Assembly: GCA_024226315.1 (NCBI GenBank)
Contig: JAAELT010000661.1
Span: forward strand, 1-64,000
Length of the DNA stretch: 64,000 bases
Reading direction: 5' to 3'
DNA from: a bacterium
GTDB lineage: Bacteria; Acidobacteriota; Thermoanaerobaculia; Multivoradales; J023
Position numbers and translations under genes: made by a program. This document shows, in pieces, positions 52,448-60,276 of the stretch (positions within the stretch are counted from its first letter, which is position 1; every line of letters begins with the position of its first letter). Under the pieces are notes generated by a model. It had not been told where the DNA came from. It did no database searches and was given only the letters and a program-made list of their open reading frames with translations.

Positions 52448-54022
52448 TCACTTACCGGTCGCCTCCTTGCGGATCTTCCAGCCGTCTTCGCCGCGCACCA
52501 GCTCGAACGTCTTCCAGGTGGTCCGGCGTTTCGACTTGGCGACGTAGGTCTGAAAGAACCGGGCAACGGCGCTCGAATCGTCGAGCACCTCGACCTCGAC
52601 CTGGCTGACGCCAACCTCGATCGTCGCGGGCGCCGAGATGCGCGACCGGCGCTGGCGCATCCAGGTCTCGCGGTCGAGGTCCGCCGGGCTGTAGTCCGGC
52701 GTGTAGCAGCCGATGAAGTCGTCGACCCGCTTCTCGGACCAGGCCAGGGCCCAGGCTCGGAGCGCGCTCTCGACCTCGGCGGCAATGTCGACGACCTCGG
52801 CGGGTTCTGCTGGAACGCTGTCAGTGGTCGGAGGCGTCACGGCGGGCTGCTCGTCGCCGCTGGCGGGTTCGCCGGCGGCCGGCGCACCGGTGGTCGCGGT
52901 TTCCGGCGGGGAGGCCGTCGGCGCGGGCTCGATGCTCACCGGCACGTGAGGTGGAGCCGCGGCCGGCCCAGGCTGGGCCGACCGCGCCGCGGCCGAGCCC
53001 GATGCAGGTCGTGGCCTGTCGCGCAGGGACCACCAGGCGCCGGCCACAATGGCCGCGATCGCCAGCACCGCGACGATCGCCAGCCACCGCCGGGACCGTT
53101 TCGGCGAGTCGGTCTTGAGGGCGACGGACTCGCCGAAGGCGAGTGCCGACGGCCGGCTGGCCGTGGTGCCGCCCGGCGGGCGCAGCTCCCGTTCTGCAAC
53201 GGCTCCCGGGTGCGGCGCCCGCCACGGCTCCTGCCGCAGCGGAAAGCTGCCGGTGTCGACCTCCTCTGGCGGCCGGAGCTTGGAGTCGTAGAGGTTGTCC
53301 TCGTTGAACGAGAAGGGGTCGGTCGCGGTCTCGGGCGACGCGTGCCGCTGCGGGTGCGCGGCGTCCAGGCGCTCGAAGGCGTCCTCCGCGTCTCGAGGCT
53401 CCGGCTCTTCAGGCTTCGGGGCCGCCTCGTCTTCGGCCTCCACGGCTGCCTCTTCCTCGACCTCCGCTTCTGGCGCCGTCTCCCCCTGCGGCTCGATCTC
53501 GGCTTCCGGCTCCATGACCTCTTCGAGATCGCCGTCGTCGTCGTCGACGGCCGGCAGCGGCATGTCAGGTTCCTGGTCGTCCAGAGCGTCGAAATCCACG
53601 TCCCATTCAGCCGAGTCGAAGGCGCTGGGACCGGTGTCCGCGGCCGGTGTCTCGGCCCCCGCCACCGGCGGATACCAGCGCCGGATCGAGGCGATCAGCC
53701 CATCGCTGGCCGGATCGACCCAGGTGAGCGACAATCGCGTCGTCGCGCTGCCGTTGCCGCCGTCCGCGTCGCCAGGTGTCTCGACCACGCGGCCGAGGGC
53801 GCGGATCAGGGCGGGCCGCTCGCGCAGGCCGATCTCGAGGTGCGCCAAGTCGCCGTCGCCGAGATCTTCCTTGGGGCGGATCTCGAACTTCGCCGCCGCC
53901 AGATCGGCCGCCGCCTGCTCCAGGAAGTCCTCGAACGAATCGAACAGGACCTCCAGCCTGGGCACCTCGAAGTCCGGTGCCGGGTGGTCGTCGGTCGCGG
54001 CGTTGGAATCGGCGTCTGACAT
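52448..54022 (-). CDS. Membrane-anchored protein with PilZ-like N-terminus and NTF2-like (Cds6) C-terminus
   Basis: The 524-residue protein has an N-terminal domain (about 20-140; VLFDSFEDFLEQAAADLAAA, LAHLEIGLRERPALIRALGR) resembling PilZ-like families of myxobacteria. A long acidic linker rich in Glu/Ala/Pro (about 150-300) follows, then one TM segment (about 308-328; WLAIVAVLAIAAIVAGAWWS), a Pro/Ala-rich stretch, and a C-terminal NTF2-like Cds6 domain (about 420-524; KRVDDFIGCYTPDYSPADLD). It is likely a type II membrane protein linking a cytoplasmic signal (possibly c-di-GMP, unproven) to an extracytoplasmic domain. It is transcribed with the DUF4388 gene. Confidence 0.82.
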   Translation of the reverse strand: MSDADSNAATDDHPAPDFEVPRLEVLFDSFEDFLEQAAADLAAAKFEIRPKEDLGDGDLAHLEIGLRERPALIRALGRVVETPGDADGGNGSATTRLSLTWVDPASDGLIASIRRWYPPVAGAETPAADTGPSAFDSAEWDVDFDALDDQEPDMPLPAVDDDDGDLEEVMEPEAEIEPQGETAPEAEVEEEAAVEAEDEAAPKPEEPEPRDAEDAFERLDAAHPQRHASPETATDPFSFNEDNLYDSKLRPPEEVDTGSFPLRQEPWRAPHPGAVAERELRPPGGTTASRPSALAFGESVALKTDSPKRSRRWLAIVAVLAIAAIVAGAWWSLRDRPRPASGSAAARSAQPGPAAAPPHVPVSIEPAPTASPPETATTGAPAAGEPASGDEQPAVTPPTTDSVPAEPAEVVDIAAEVESALRAWALAWSEKRVDDFIGCYTPDYSPADLDRETWMRQRRSRISAPATIEVGVSQVEVEVLDDSSAVARFFQTYVAKSKRRTTWKTFELVRGEDGWKIRKEATGK

Positions 54023-54091
54023 CGGTCCCCAAGAGACGGCTCGGCCCTCCCCCCGCGAATCCCAGCCGAGTTTTCGAATCTCGAGGATCGA

Positions 54092-54199
54092 TTATATCTC
54101 GGTCAGGAGGGTCTCGAGGGCCTCGGCCATCAGCTCGATGCAACGGTCCATCGGCAACAGCCGGCGGATCTCGGACCGGCTGATGACGAGTGTGCTCAT
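54092..54199 (-). pseudogene. Ornithine cyclodeaminase/mu-crystallin family, N-terminal remnant
   Basis: ATG 54199 overlaps the formate-THF ligase stop (ATGA), and the frame runs 35 residues to a TAA: MSTLVISRSEIRRLLPMDRC then IELMAEALETLLTEI. This is a close match to the first helix pair of ornithine cyclodeaminase/mu-crystallin proteins, which are normally about 320 residues. No continuation exists in any frame up to the next gene, so most of the gene is deleted. The TAA lies inside a TATAAT box that may be the promoter of the next operon. Confidence 0.6.
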
Positions 54200-55830
54200 A
54201 CCAGCCCGATCACCTCACCGTCCACCAGGTCCATGTGCTCGGCTTGCGGCTTGGCGCGCAGGCCCGGCATGCGCATGATGTCACCCAGCAGCGCCACCAG
54301 GAAGCCGGCGCCGGCGGAGACGATCAGGCCGCGCACGGTGGTCTCGAAGTCGGTCGGCCGCCCCAGCAGCTTGGGGTCGTCGGACAGCGAGACCGGGGTC
54401 TTGGCGACGCAGATCGGCAGGTGGTTGTAGCCGAGCCTGCGGACCAGGCGCAGGTCGCGTTCCGCGCCCTTGGTCCACAGCACGCCGCGTGCGCCGTAGA
54501 TCAGGCTGGCGATCTTGTTCATCTTGGCCTTCACCGGCTCTTCCCAGTCGTAGAGCGGCCGGAACGGGTTGGGCTCGGTCTCGGCCTGCGCCATCACCAG
54601 CTCGGCGAGCTCGGTGGCGCCTTCGCCGCCGCGCTCGAAGCCGTCGCACACCGCGAAGGGCACGGCCAGCCCCTCGCAGGCCTCGCGCACCACTCGGATC
54701 TCGTCGTCGCTGTCGGTGGCGAAGCGATTGAGCGTCACCACTGGCGACTCACCGAAGTGGCGGATGTTCTCGATGTGCTTGTGCAGGTTGACCAGCCCCC
54801 GCTCGACCGCCGCCGGATCGGTCTGCCCGAGCTTCTTCTTGAGTACGCCACCATGCCGTTTCAGAGCTCGGACGGTGGCCACCAGCACCACCGCGGCGGT
54901 GTCGAGGCCGGCGTAGGAGCACTTGATGTCGAAGAACTTCTCCGCCCCCAGGTCGAAACCGAAGCCGGCCTCGGTGATCGTCCAATCGGCATGGGCCATG
55001 GCCATCTTGGTGGCGATGACCGAGTTGCAGCCGTGGGCGATGTTGGCGAACGGTCCGCCGTGGACGAAGGCGGGCACTCCCTCTCCGGTCTGCACCAGGT
55101 TGGGCCGCAGTGCGTCTTTCAGCAGCACCATCATGGCGCCGACGGCGTTGAGGTCGGTGGCGGTCACCGGCTTGCGGTCGCGATCGAGGGCCACCAGCGT
55201 GCGGCCGAGCCGCTGGCGCAGGTCGTCCTCGTCCTCGGCCAGGCACAGCGTCGCCATCACCTCCGAGGCCGGCGTGATGTCGAAGCCCCCCTCGCGGGGA
55301 AGGCCCTCGCCGGGCCCGCCGAGGCCGATCACCACGTGGCGCAGCGCGCGGTCGTTGAGATCGATCACCCGCCGCCAGGCGATGCGACGCTGCTCGATGC
55401 GCAGCGAGTTGTCGTGGTGCAAGTGGTTGTCGAGCAGGGCGGCGAGCAGGTTGTTGGCGCTCGTGATGGCATGGAAGTCGCCGTTGAAGTGGAGATTGAT
55501 GTCGACCCGCGGCTCCAGGATCGCGCGCCCTCCGCCGGTGGCGCCACCCTTCATGCCGAACACCGGCCCGAGGGATGGCTCGCGCAGCGCCAGGCAGACC
55601 TTCTGGCCGATCTTGGCGAATCCCTGGGCGAGGCCGATCGAGGTCGTCGTCTTGCCCTCGCCGGCGTCGGTCGGCGTGATCGCCGAGACCAGGATCAGGC
55701 GCCCCGGCGGTCGTCCCGAGTCCCGGGCCGCCAGCTGCACCTTGGCCTTGTCGTAACCATAGGGAATCAGGTGGTCGGGCGAGATGTCGAGGGACGCGGC
55801 GACGTCGGTGATCGGCTTTGTATTCCCCAT
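54196..55830 (-). CDS. fhs: Formate-tetrahydrofolate ligase
   Basis: The 544-residue protein has the usual family length. It carries the P-loop TPTDAGEGKTTTSIGLAQGF, the folate/formate-binding LREPSLGPVFGMKGGATGGG and the GGPFANIAHGCNSVIATK segment. The start ATG at 55830 has AGGAG 6 nt upstream. The enzyme makes 10-formyl-THF from formate, ATP and THF and feeds purine and one-carbon pathways, or the acetyl-CoA route in acetogens. No further one-carbon genes are in the window. The stop overlaps the ornithine cyclodeaminase remnant. Confidence 0.97.
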   Translation of the reverse strand: MGNTKPITDVAASLDISPDHLIPYGYDKAKVQLAARDSGRPPGRLILVSAITPTDAGEGKTTTSIGLAQGFAKIGQKVCLALREPSLGPVFGMKGGATGGGRAILEPRVDINLHFNGDFHAITSANNLLAALLDNHLHHDNSLRIEQRRIAWRRVIDLNDRALRHVVIGLGGPGEGLPREGGFDITPASEVMATLCLAEDEDDLRQRLGRTLVALDRDRKPVTATDLNAVGAMMVLLKDALRPNLVQTGEGVPAFVHGGPFANIAHGCNSVIATKMAMAHADWTITEAGFGFDLGAEKFFDIKCSYAGLDTAAVVLVATVRALKRHGGVLKKKLGQTDPAAVERGLVNLHKHIENIRHFGESPVVTLNRFATDSDDEIRVVREACEGLAVPFAVCDGFERGGEGATELAELVMAQAETEPNPFRPLYDWEEPVKAKMNKIASLIYGARGVLWTKGAERDLRLVRRLGYNHLPICVAKTPVSLSDDPKLLGRPTDFETTVRGLIVSAGAGFLVALLGDIMRMPGLRAKPQAEHMDLVDGEVIGLV

Positions 55831-55977
55831 GGCTCTCTCCTGTGATCGTGTTGGCGCGCCGAGCCTAGCAGGGTCGGCGGTCCTGATAACCGTCAGTTAG
55901 GGTAGGGTGGGAGCACCCAGGCTGCTGGTGCGATCGGCCTGCTCCGTCCTCGGCCATCAGGCCGCCCGCTCAGGTTT

Positions 55978-56436
55978 CTAGTTGCCTTGGCGGTCGAGCT
56001 CGCGGGCGCGCCTGAGCAGCCGGTCGATCGTTTCCTGGCGACGCGCGGGATTGAGCGGCATGCCGCTGCCGCGGAGGCTGTTGTCAAAGTCGGCGATCAA
56101 GGCGTTGAGCTCTGAGAGCGCCTCCGTGGCTTTCTGACACGAGTCCCGAGGACAGCCGCATTCGGTGTCCGCATCGTAGAGCTGGCCCTTGAGCCGCTCC
56201 ATGAACAGATCCCAGGACTCCATGTCGATGGGCGGTTTGGAGTAGTCGCGGAGCTCGCGGGAGAAGCTCTCGCTGGCCGTCTCCGCCGCGGTGACGCAGC
56301 GCCCGGCACCGACCGAGGAGCCCTTGCGGCCCAGACCGGATCCCAGGTCCGAAATGTTCTCGATCCACGTCGGTGCGTTGACGTAGATCAGGTAGATGAC
56401 CACGGCGAAGATGGCGTACTTGATGATTTTGCCCAT
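55978..56436 (-). CDS. Small membrane-anchored hypothetical protein with a Cys cluster
   Basis: The 152-residue protein begins with a single hydrophobic segment (IIKYAIFAVVIYLIYVNAP, about 3-21) and has no cleavable leader. The remaining region is helical, with CVTAAETASESF, then ECGCPRDSCQKA (four Cys within 10 residues) and LLRRARELDRQGN at the end. TATAGT ends 9 nt before the ATG, so the leader is very short. I do not recognise a family. Confidence 0.7.
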   Translation of the reverse strand: MGKIIKYAIFAVVIYLIYVNAPTWIENISDLGSGLGRKGSSVGAGRCVTAAETASESFSRELRDYSKPPIDMESWDLFMERLKGQLYDADTECGCPRDSCQKATEALSELNALIADFDNSLRGSGMPLNPARRQETIDRLLRRARELDRQGN

Positions 56437-56451
56437 TGGCCTGAGACTATA

Positions 56452-57825
56452 TCAGTTGTCTGGTGCCACGCCGCGCGAGACGCCAGCGGGAGCGCCCCAG
56501 GCGGTCAGGGCGTGATCGAAGCGGACGATCGCCGGCGCCCGCCAGCCGGGCGCGTCGGTCATGACGAAGCCCAGGCTGGCCTCGCGGTGCATGGAGCCGT
56601 GGGTCCAGCGCAATCTGCCGGTCGAGATGCGGGAGCCGAGGACGGTGTAGGCGGCGCCGTACATGTAGCCTTCAGCGGTGCCGCAGATCACCGATGCCGG
56701 GTTGGCCACCAGCTCGAATCCCTGGACGGTGCGAAAGAGGGCGTCCGGGTAGATGGCGTCGCTCGTGGCCTCGAGCCACCAGGCGTCGGAGTGCCAGGTC
56801 GGCTCTTCCGAGTCGGGGTTCTCATCGATCAGCGCGGCGTAGCCCAGCGGGTCGCCGGTGAGAGGCTGGTAGGAGAACGAGTCACCATCCTCGTCCGACC
56901 GGCGCAGCAGGCGGGCGTCACCGTCCTCCGTGATCAGGCGCCAGCCATCACCGTCGATCGTCGCGCACAGGTTCACGCCCTCGACATCGGCCAGGATCCG
57001 GGCGACGTTCACCTCCTCGCCTTCCGCGGTGAAGGCGACCAGGCTGGAGACCAGGCCGTAGGGTACGAAGACCACGTCCCGTGGTCGTCGCAGGTGCCCC
57101 GAGATCCGGTAGCCCTCGTCGCGTAGAGCCTTCTTGACACCTCGGCGGACGTTGCGCAGGGGATCGCCGCCCGAAAGCCCATGGTCCGAGTAGATCGTCA
57201 CGGTAAAGGGGCCGGCGTCGCCGCGCTCCGCGAGCGCCCGCAGGGCGGCGTCGAGATGGCGCAGAAAATGCTCCAGCGAGTCCGGACCCTTGACGTGTCC
57301 CATGAGGTCGGTGAGGTCGTGGTAGAGATGGAACACCGGCTCGTCGGACGCCGCGAAGGCGGCCAGCGATTCGTCGATGTCCTGTCGCCCGGACTTCTGC
57401 AGGTGGAAGATCTTGATCCCCTTCTTGAACACTCCCCTCGGCTGCCAGTGGAAGAACTCGCGCCATGGAAAGCGCAGGTGGTGGTAGCTGAAGAGGCCGC
57501 CGCCCAGCTTGCGGTTTTGCTGGCGGTCGAAGTAGCGGTGCTCATAGCCGGGGGATCGCTCGAGGTCGAACGGCTCCAGGATGCCTCCCAGAGCCAGGCT
57601 GGTGGTCGAGGGAAAGGTGCTGATCAACGGCACCGGCCGGTGGAAGTCGCGGAAGATCGCCTGGTCGCCGAGCGCCGGGTCGGTGACCCGCTCGACCACC
57701 CCGTAAGGCACCGCATCGAGGGCGATCATCAGCAGCCGCGGGCCTTCGGGGCTGACCGCGCTCTCTGAGCTGGCAGTGGGGGCGACCGCCAGACAGAGCC
57801 CGAAGACGAGGATCGCGCGCCGCAT
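56452..57825 (-). CDS. Exported alkaline-phosphatase-superfamily-like protein
   Basis: The 457-residue protein is read from ATG 57825 (a GTG at 57834 is possible). A signal peptide (LVFGLCLAVAPTASSES) is followed by the start of a phosphodiesterase/nucleotide-pyrophosphatase-like fold: RLLMIALDAVPYGVVERVTD, TFPSTTSLALGG with the Thr or Ser that would be the nucleophile, then HLYHDLTDLMGHVKGPD and TIYSDHGLSGGD, matching the metal-ligand D/H pattern. The rest is uncharacterised. Members hydrolyse phosphate mono- or diesters outside the cytoplasm; a cell-surface substrate is likely. It is 15 bp from the small gene downstream, so co-transcription is possible. Confidence 0.75.
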   Translation of the reverse strand: MRRAILVFGLCLAVAPTASSESAVSPEGPRLLMIALDAVPYGVVERVTDPALGDQAIFRDFHRPVPLISTFPSTTSLALGGILEPFDLERSPGYEHRYFDRQQNRKLGGGLFSYHHLRFPWREFFHWQPRGVFKKGIKIFHLQKSGRQDIDESLAAFAASDEPVFHLYHDLTDLMGHVKGPDSLEHFLRHLDAALRALAERGDAGPFTVTIYSDHGLSGGDPLRNVRRGVKKALRDEGYRISGHLRRPRDVVFVPYGLVSSLVAFTAEGEEVNVARILADVEGVNLCATIDGDGWRLITEDGDARLLRRSDEDGDSFSYQPLTGDPLGYAALIDENPDSEEPTWHSDAWWLEATSDAIYPDALFRTVQGFELVANPASVICGTAEGYMYGAAYTVLGSRISTGRLRWTHGSMHREASLGFVMTDAPGWRAPAIVRFDHALTAWGAPAGVSRGVAPDN

Positions 57826-57830
57826 GCTCG

Positions 57831-58019
57831 TCACGCCATGAGCCGACTCGCCGAGGCCGCCAGCCGGGCGGCGCAGAAGCCGAGGTGATCGCGCAGACCG
57901 CTCAGCGGGCCAATCAGGCTTGGCCGTGTCGCGACCCCGCATCGCGCGCTCCAGCGACGCGCGGTCGCGCAGGTCGCCGGTGGCGACCTCGACATCGAGC
58001 CGGTGACCAGGGCCTTCAT
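57831..58019 (-). pseudogene. Decayed short-chain dehydrogenase/epimerase, N-terminal fragment
   Basis: The frame from ATG 58019 reads MKALVTGS and then loses sense. A second frame from the same region reads LDVEVATGDLRDRASLERAM, the typical beta-strand/GDLRD region of extended SDRs (NAD-dependent epimerases). Between the two, the Rossmann glycine motif and about 40 residues are missing, and after MRG no homology continues. It is a deletion and frameshift remnant of about 63 codons. Confidence 0.55.
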
Positions 58020-58355
58020 CGGGCGCTCAGTCTACCGCTGCCCCGGACGGCTCTGCCTCAAGTAAAGAAGTGCCAGGCTGCCAGCCGCGCCATGTCGGAA
58101 GGCCGCGAGTGCGATTCCATCACCACCGAGGGCCTGGACCTTTTTGACGTCGTAGCGCTGGCGGAGATCGTGGTGCCGGTCGCCGGCGGTTTGCATGCTG
58201 GGGCCGGAGCGGGGCGCCCGGTGGTAGGTTGTCGACGCGGGTGGTAGACTCGCCGGCAGCTTTCGAGCCGAGATTGCATGACGGGTTTCTCTCGGAGAGG
58301 TTCCGAGAGGTCGGCGTGTGGCTGTGCTCGAACCCAGCAATGGAGGAATCGTGTC
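58020..58355 (+). other. 336-bp gap with a possible promoter
   Basis: The only signal I see is a TAGACT hexamer near 58247, about 100 nt before the ATG at 58356. No ORF of interest and no hairpin stands out. Confidence 0.4.
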
Positions 58356-58736
58356 ATGAGCAGGAAAACCATCGCTTCGCTTTCGATCCTGGCCCTGTTG
58401 ACGATGTTCGGCTTCTCGGTAGCGGCCGAGCACGACGAGAAGACAAAGGACGGAATGTGGACGGGCGAAGTCGTAGATCTCGCCTGCTACGTCGGTAGCG
58501 GCGCCAAGGGCTCCGACCATGCCGGGTGTGCCAAGTCCTGTGTCAAGAACGGCCAGCCCATGGGGCTTCTGACCGACGACGGCACGCTGGTGCTGCTGGC
58601 GGCAGACCACAAGGACGGCGCGCCCTACGAGGCGCTCAAGGCGCTTGCTGGCGAGAAGGCGGCCGTGCAGGGCAAGCTCGCGGAAAAGGACGGTATGAAG
58701 GTCGTCACAGTGACCGGCTCGAAGGCTGCTTCCTGA
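58356..58736 (+). CDS. Small exported protein with a conserved Cys pair
   Basis: The start at ATG 58356 has GGAGG 9 nt upstream. The 126-residue protein has a signal peptide (ASLSILALLTMFGFSVAAEH, to about 24). It then contains GEVVDLACYVGSGAKGSDHA and GCAKSCVKNGQPMGLLTDDG, giving three Cys with a CAKSC motif that could bind metal or form a disulfide, then a beta-rich end (VTVTGSKAAS). It is 6 bp from the cytochrome gene and is probably co-transcribed with it, so a copper, haem or thiol-related role is possible. Confidence 0.78.
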   Translation: MSRKTIASLSILALLTMFGFSVAAEHDEKTKDGMWTGEVVDLACYVGSGAKGSDHAGCAKSCVKNGQPMGLLTDDGTLVLLAADHKDGAPYEALKALAGEKAAVQGKLAEKDGMKVVTVTGSKAAS

Positions 58737-58742
58737 CAGGTC

Positions 58743-59564
58743 TTGAAATCCAAGGGTCTGAGAGCTAGAGCCACCAGGGGCCGCCGTCTGCTGCTCGCCG
58801 CGGCAGCCGCCGGGCTCCTGGCTCTCGCCGCGCTGCCGGCGGCGCGCTGGATCCTCTGGCGCCGGGAGCTCAACCCGGTGCTGCGCGGCAGCCTCCTGGC
58901 AGGGCGGCAAGGCTGCCCTGCCTGCCACCTGCCCTACCGCGCGGTCGAGATCTCCAATCCCGGCAGCCGCTGGGGCAGCGTGCCGCGATTCCAGGCCGGC
59001 AACTTCATGATGTACGGCGAGAGCCGCCGGGACATCGAGGAGTTCATCCGCTTCGGCGCTCCGCGCTCGTGGCTCGACGCGCCCGAGACGCTCGAGCGTC
59101 TCGAAAGCCAGCGTCTGCGGATGCCGGCCTACGGCTCTTCTCTATCGGACGACCAGGTCGCCGACCTGGTGGCCTGGGCGTCTGTCATGGAAGGCATCGA
59201 GCCGGTGGGCGGTGAAGCGGTGGCGGCGGGGCGACAGCTGGCCCGAGAGCACGGTTGTCTGTCCTGTCACGGAATCGAGGGCTCCGGCGGTCTACCCAAC
59301 CCAGGATCGTTGGGCGGCTTCGTGCCGGGGTTCGTCGGCGGCAATTTCGCCGACCTGGTGAGAGACGAAGACGAGTTTCGCGAGTGGATCCTGGACGGCA
59401 CCAGCTCCCGGCTGGAGAGGAACCCCGTCGTACGATTCTTCTGGCGGCGCCAGAAGGTAGCGATGCCGGCCTACCGGGACGATCTCGACGGTCAGCAGAT
59501 CGGCGAGCTCTGGCGGTGGGTTCAGGCGCTGCGCGCCGCCGAACGCCCAACCTCCGAGCCTTGA
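58743..59564 (+). CDS. Di-haem c-type cytochrome, membrane anchored
   Basis: The frame begins at TTG 58743 with only a weak CAGG upstream; no better start exists. The 273-residue protein has an N-terminal anchor (LLLAAAAAGLLALAALPAAR, about 16-36), a first CxxCH at CPACH (about 58) and a second at CLSCH (about 177). MPAYGSSLSDDQVADLVAWA and MPAYRDDLDGQQIGELWRWV supply the axial Met for each domain. It therefore transfers electrons outside the cytoplasm, between quinol or enzyme donors and a terminal acceptor. The two domains are clearly related, an ancient duplication. Confidence 0.9.
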   Translation: MKSKGLRARATRGRRLLLAAAAAGLLALAALPAARWILWRRELNPVLRGSLLAGRQGCPACHLPYRAVEISNPGSRWGSVPRFQAGNFMMYGESRRDIEEFIRFGAPRSWLDAPETLERLESQRLRMPAYGSSLSDDQVADLVAWASVMEGIEPVGGEAVAAGRQLAREHGCLSCHGIEGSGGLPNPGSLGGFVPGFVGGNFADLVRDEDEFREWILDGTSSRLERNPVVRFFWRRQKVAMPAYRDDLDGQQIGELWRWVQALRAAERPTSEP

Positions 59565-59583
59565 CCGAGCCTGACGGCTCGCG

Positions 59584-60252
59584 CTACTTCTGCCTCCACG
59601 AGCCGTCGGGCATCTGGATCCAGTCGCCGCGCCGCGCTTTCTGGCGCAGCGTGGTGGCGTAGGTCTCGCGGATCTGGGGCAGCTGCGAGAGATCGGTGCC
59701 GGTGGCGGCGGCGATCTCCTTGAACATCCGCTCGCGGTCGGCGTTCTCGGCCTTCACCAGCTTCTGCACCGCTGCCCGCTGTTGGAGCGGCAGGGCATCG
59801 AGCGCGCGCACCTCGACGAGGGCCCGATTGCTCTCGCCGATCGCGCCCGAGGCTTTGTGGCGGTTGAGCTCGCGGACCCGGCCGGCGCGCGACTGGATGA
59901 TCTTGCGGATCGCCGGGTTGGTGATCTCGGGCGCCGCGACCTCATCGGTCTGGGCGTAGACCGGCGATGGTGCCATCAGGTGCAGGGTAGTGCCGACGGC
60001 GATCTCGAAGGAAGACCTGAGCCACGACGTGGTGTCGGCAGTGCTGTCGCCGTTGCTTTCACCGTCGCTTCCGGCCTCCGTCTCCGTCTCTGCCTCACCT
60101 GCCTGCGCGGCTTCGCGTGCCACCGCGTCCTCGATCTTCTCCGACAGGTCCTTGACCGCTGCTTCTGGGAAGTAGACGTTGATCGTCACGCAAGCGACGG
60201 CGGCAAAAGCCGTGGCGACGAGGAGGGTGAGAGCGAGAGCTGGTCTGTGCAT
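59584..60252 (-). CDS. DUF1318 (YdbL-like) protein with YnbE-like lipoprotein N-terminus
   Basis: The ATG at 60252 has AGGAG 6 nt upstream. The 222-residue protein starts with a lipoprotein signal ending in FAAVAC and VTINVYFPEAAVKDLSEKIE, a phrase that recalls the YnbE lipoprotein. A Glu/Ser/Asp-rich linker (about 50-75) leads to the DUF1318 domain (about 105-222; IIQSRAGRVRELNRHKASGA, KARRGDWIQMPDGSWRQ). In E. coli ydbH, ynbE and ydbL are three separate genes. Here YnbE- and YdbL-like parts seem fused, and the gene follows the YdbH-like gene by 24 bp, so the trio is functionally complete. Confidence 0.85.
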   Translation of the reverse strand: MHRPALALTLLVATAFAAVACVTINVYFPEAAVKDLSEKIEDAVAREAAQAGEAETETEAGSDGESNGDSTADTTSWLRSSFEIAVGTTLHLMAPSPVYAQTDEVAAPEITNPAIRKIIQSRAGRVRELNRHKASGAIGESNRALVEVRALDALPLQQRAAVQKLVKAENADRERMFKEIAAATGTDLSQLPQIRETYATTLRQKARRGDWIQMPDGSWRQK

Positions 60253-60276
60253 GCGGTTCTCCTTGGGTGTTCTCGA

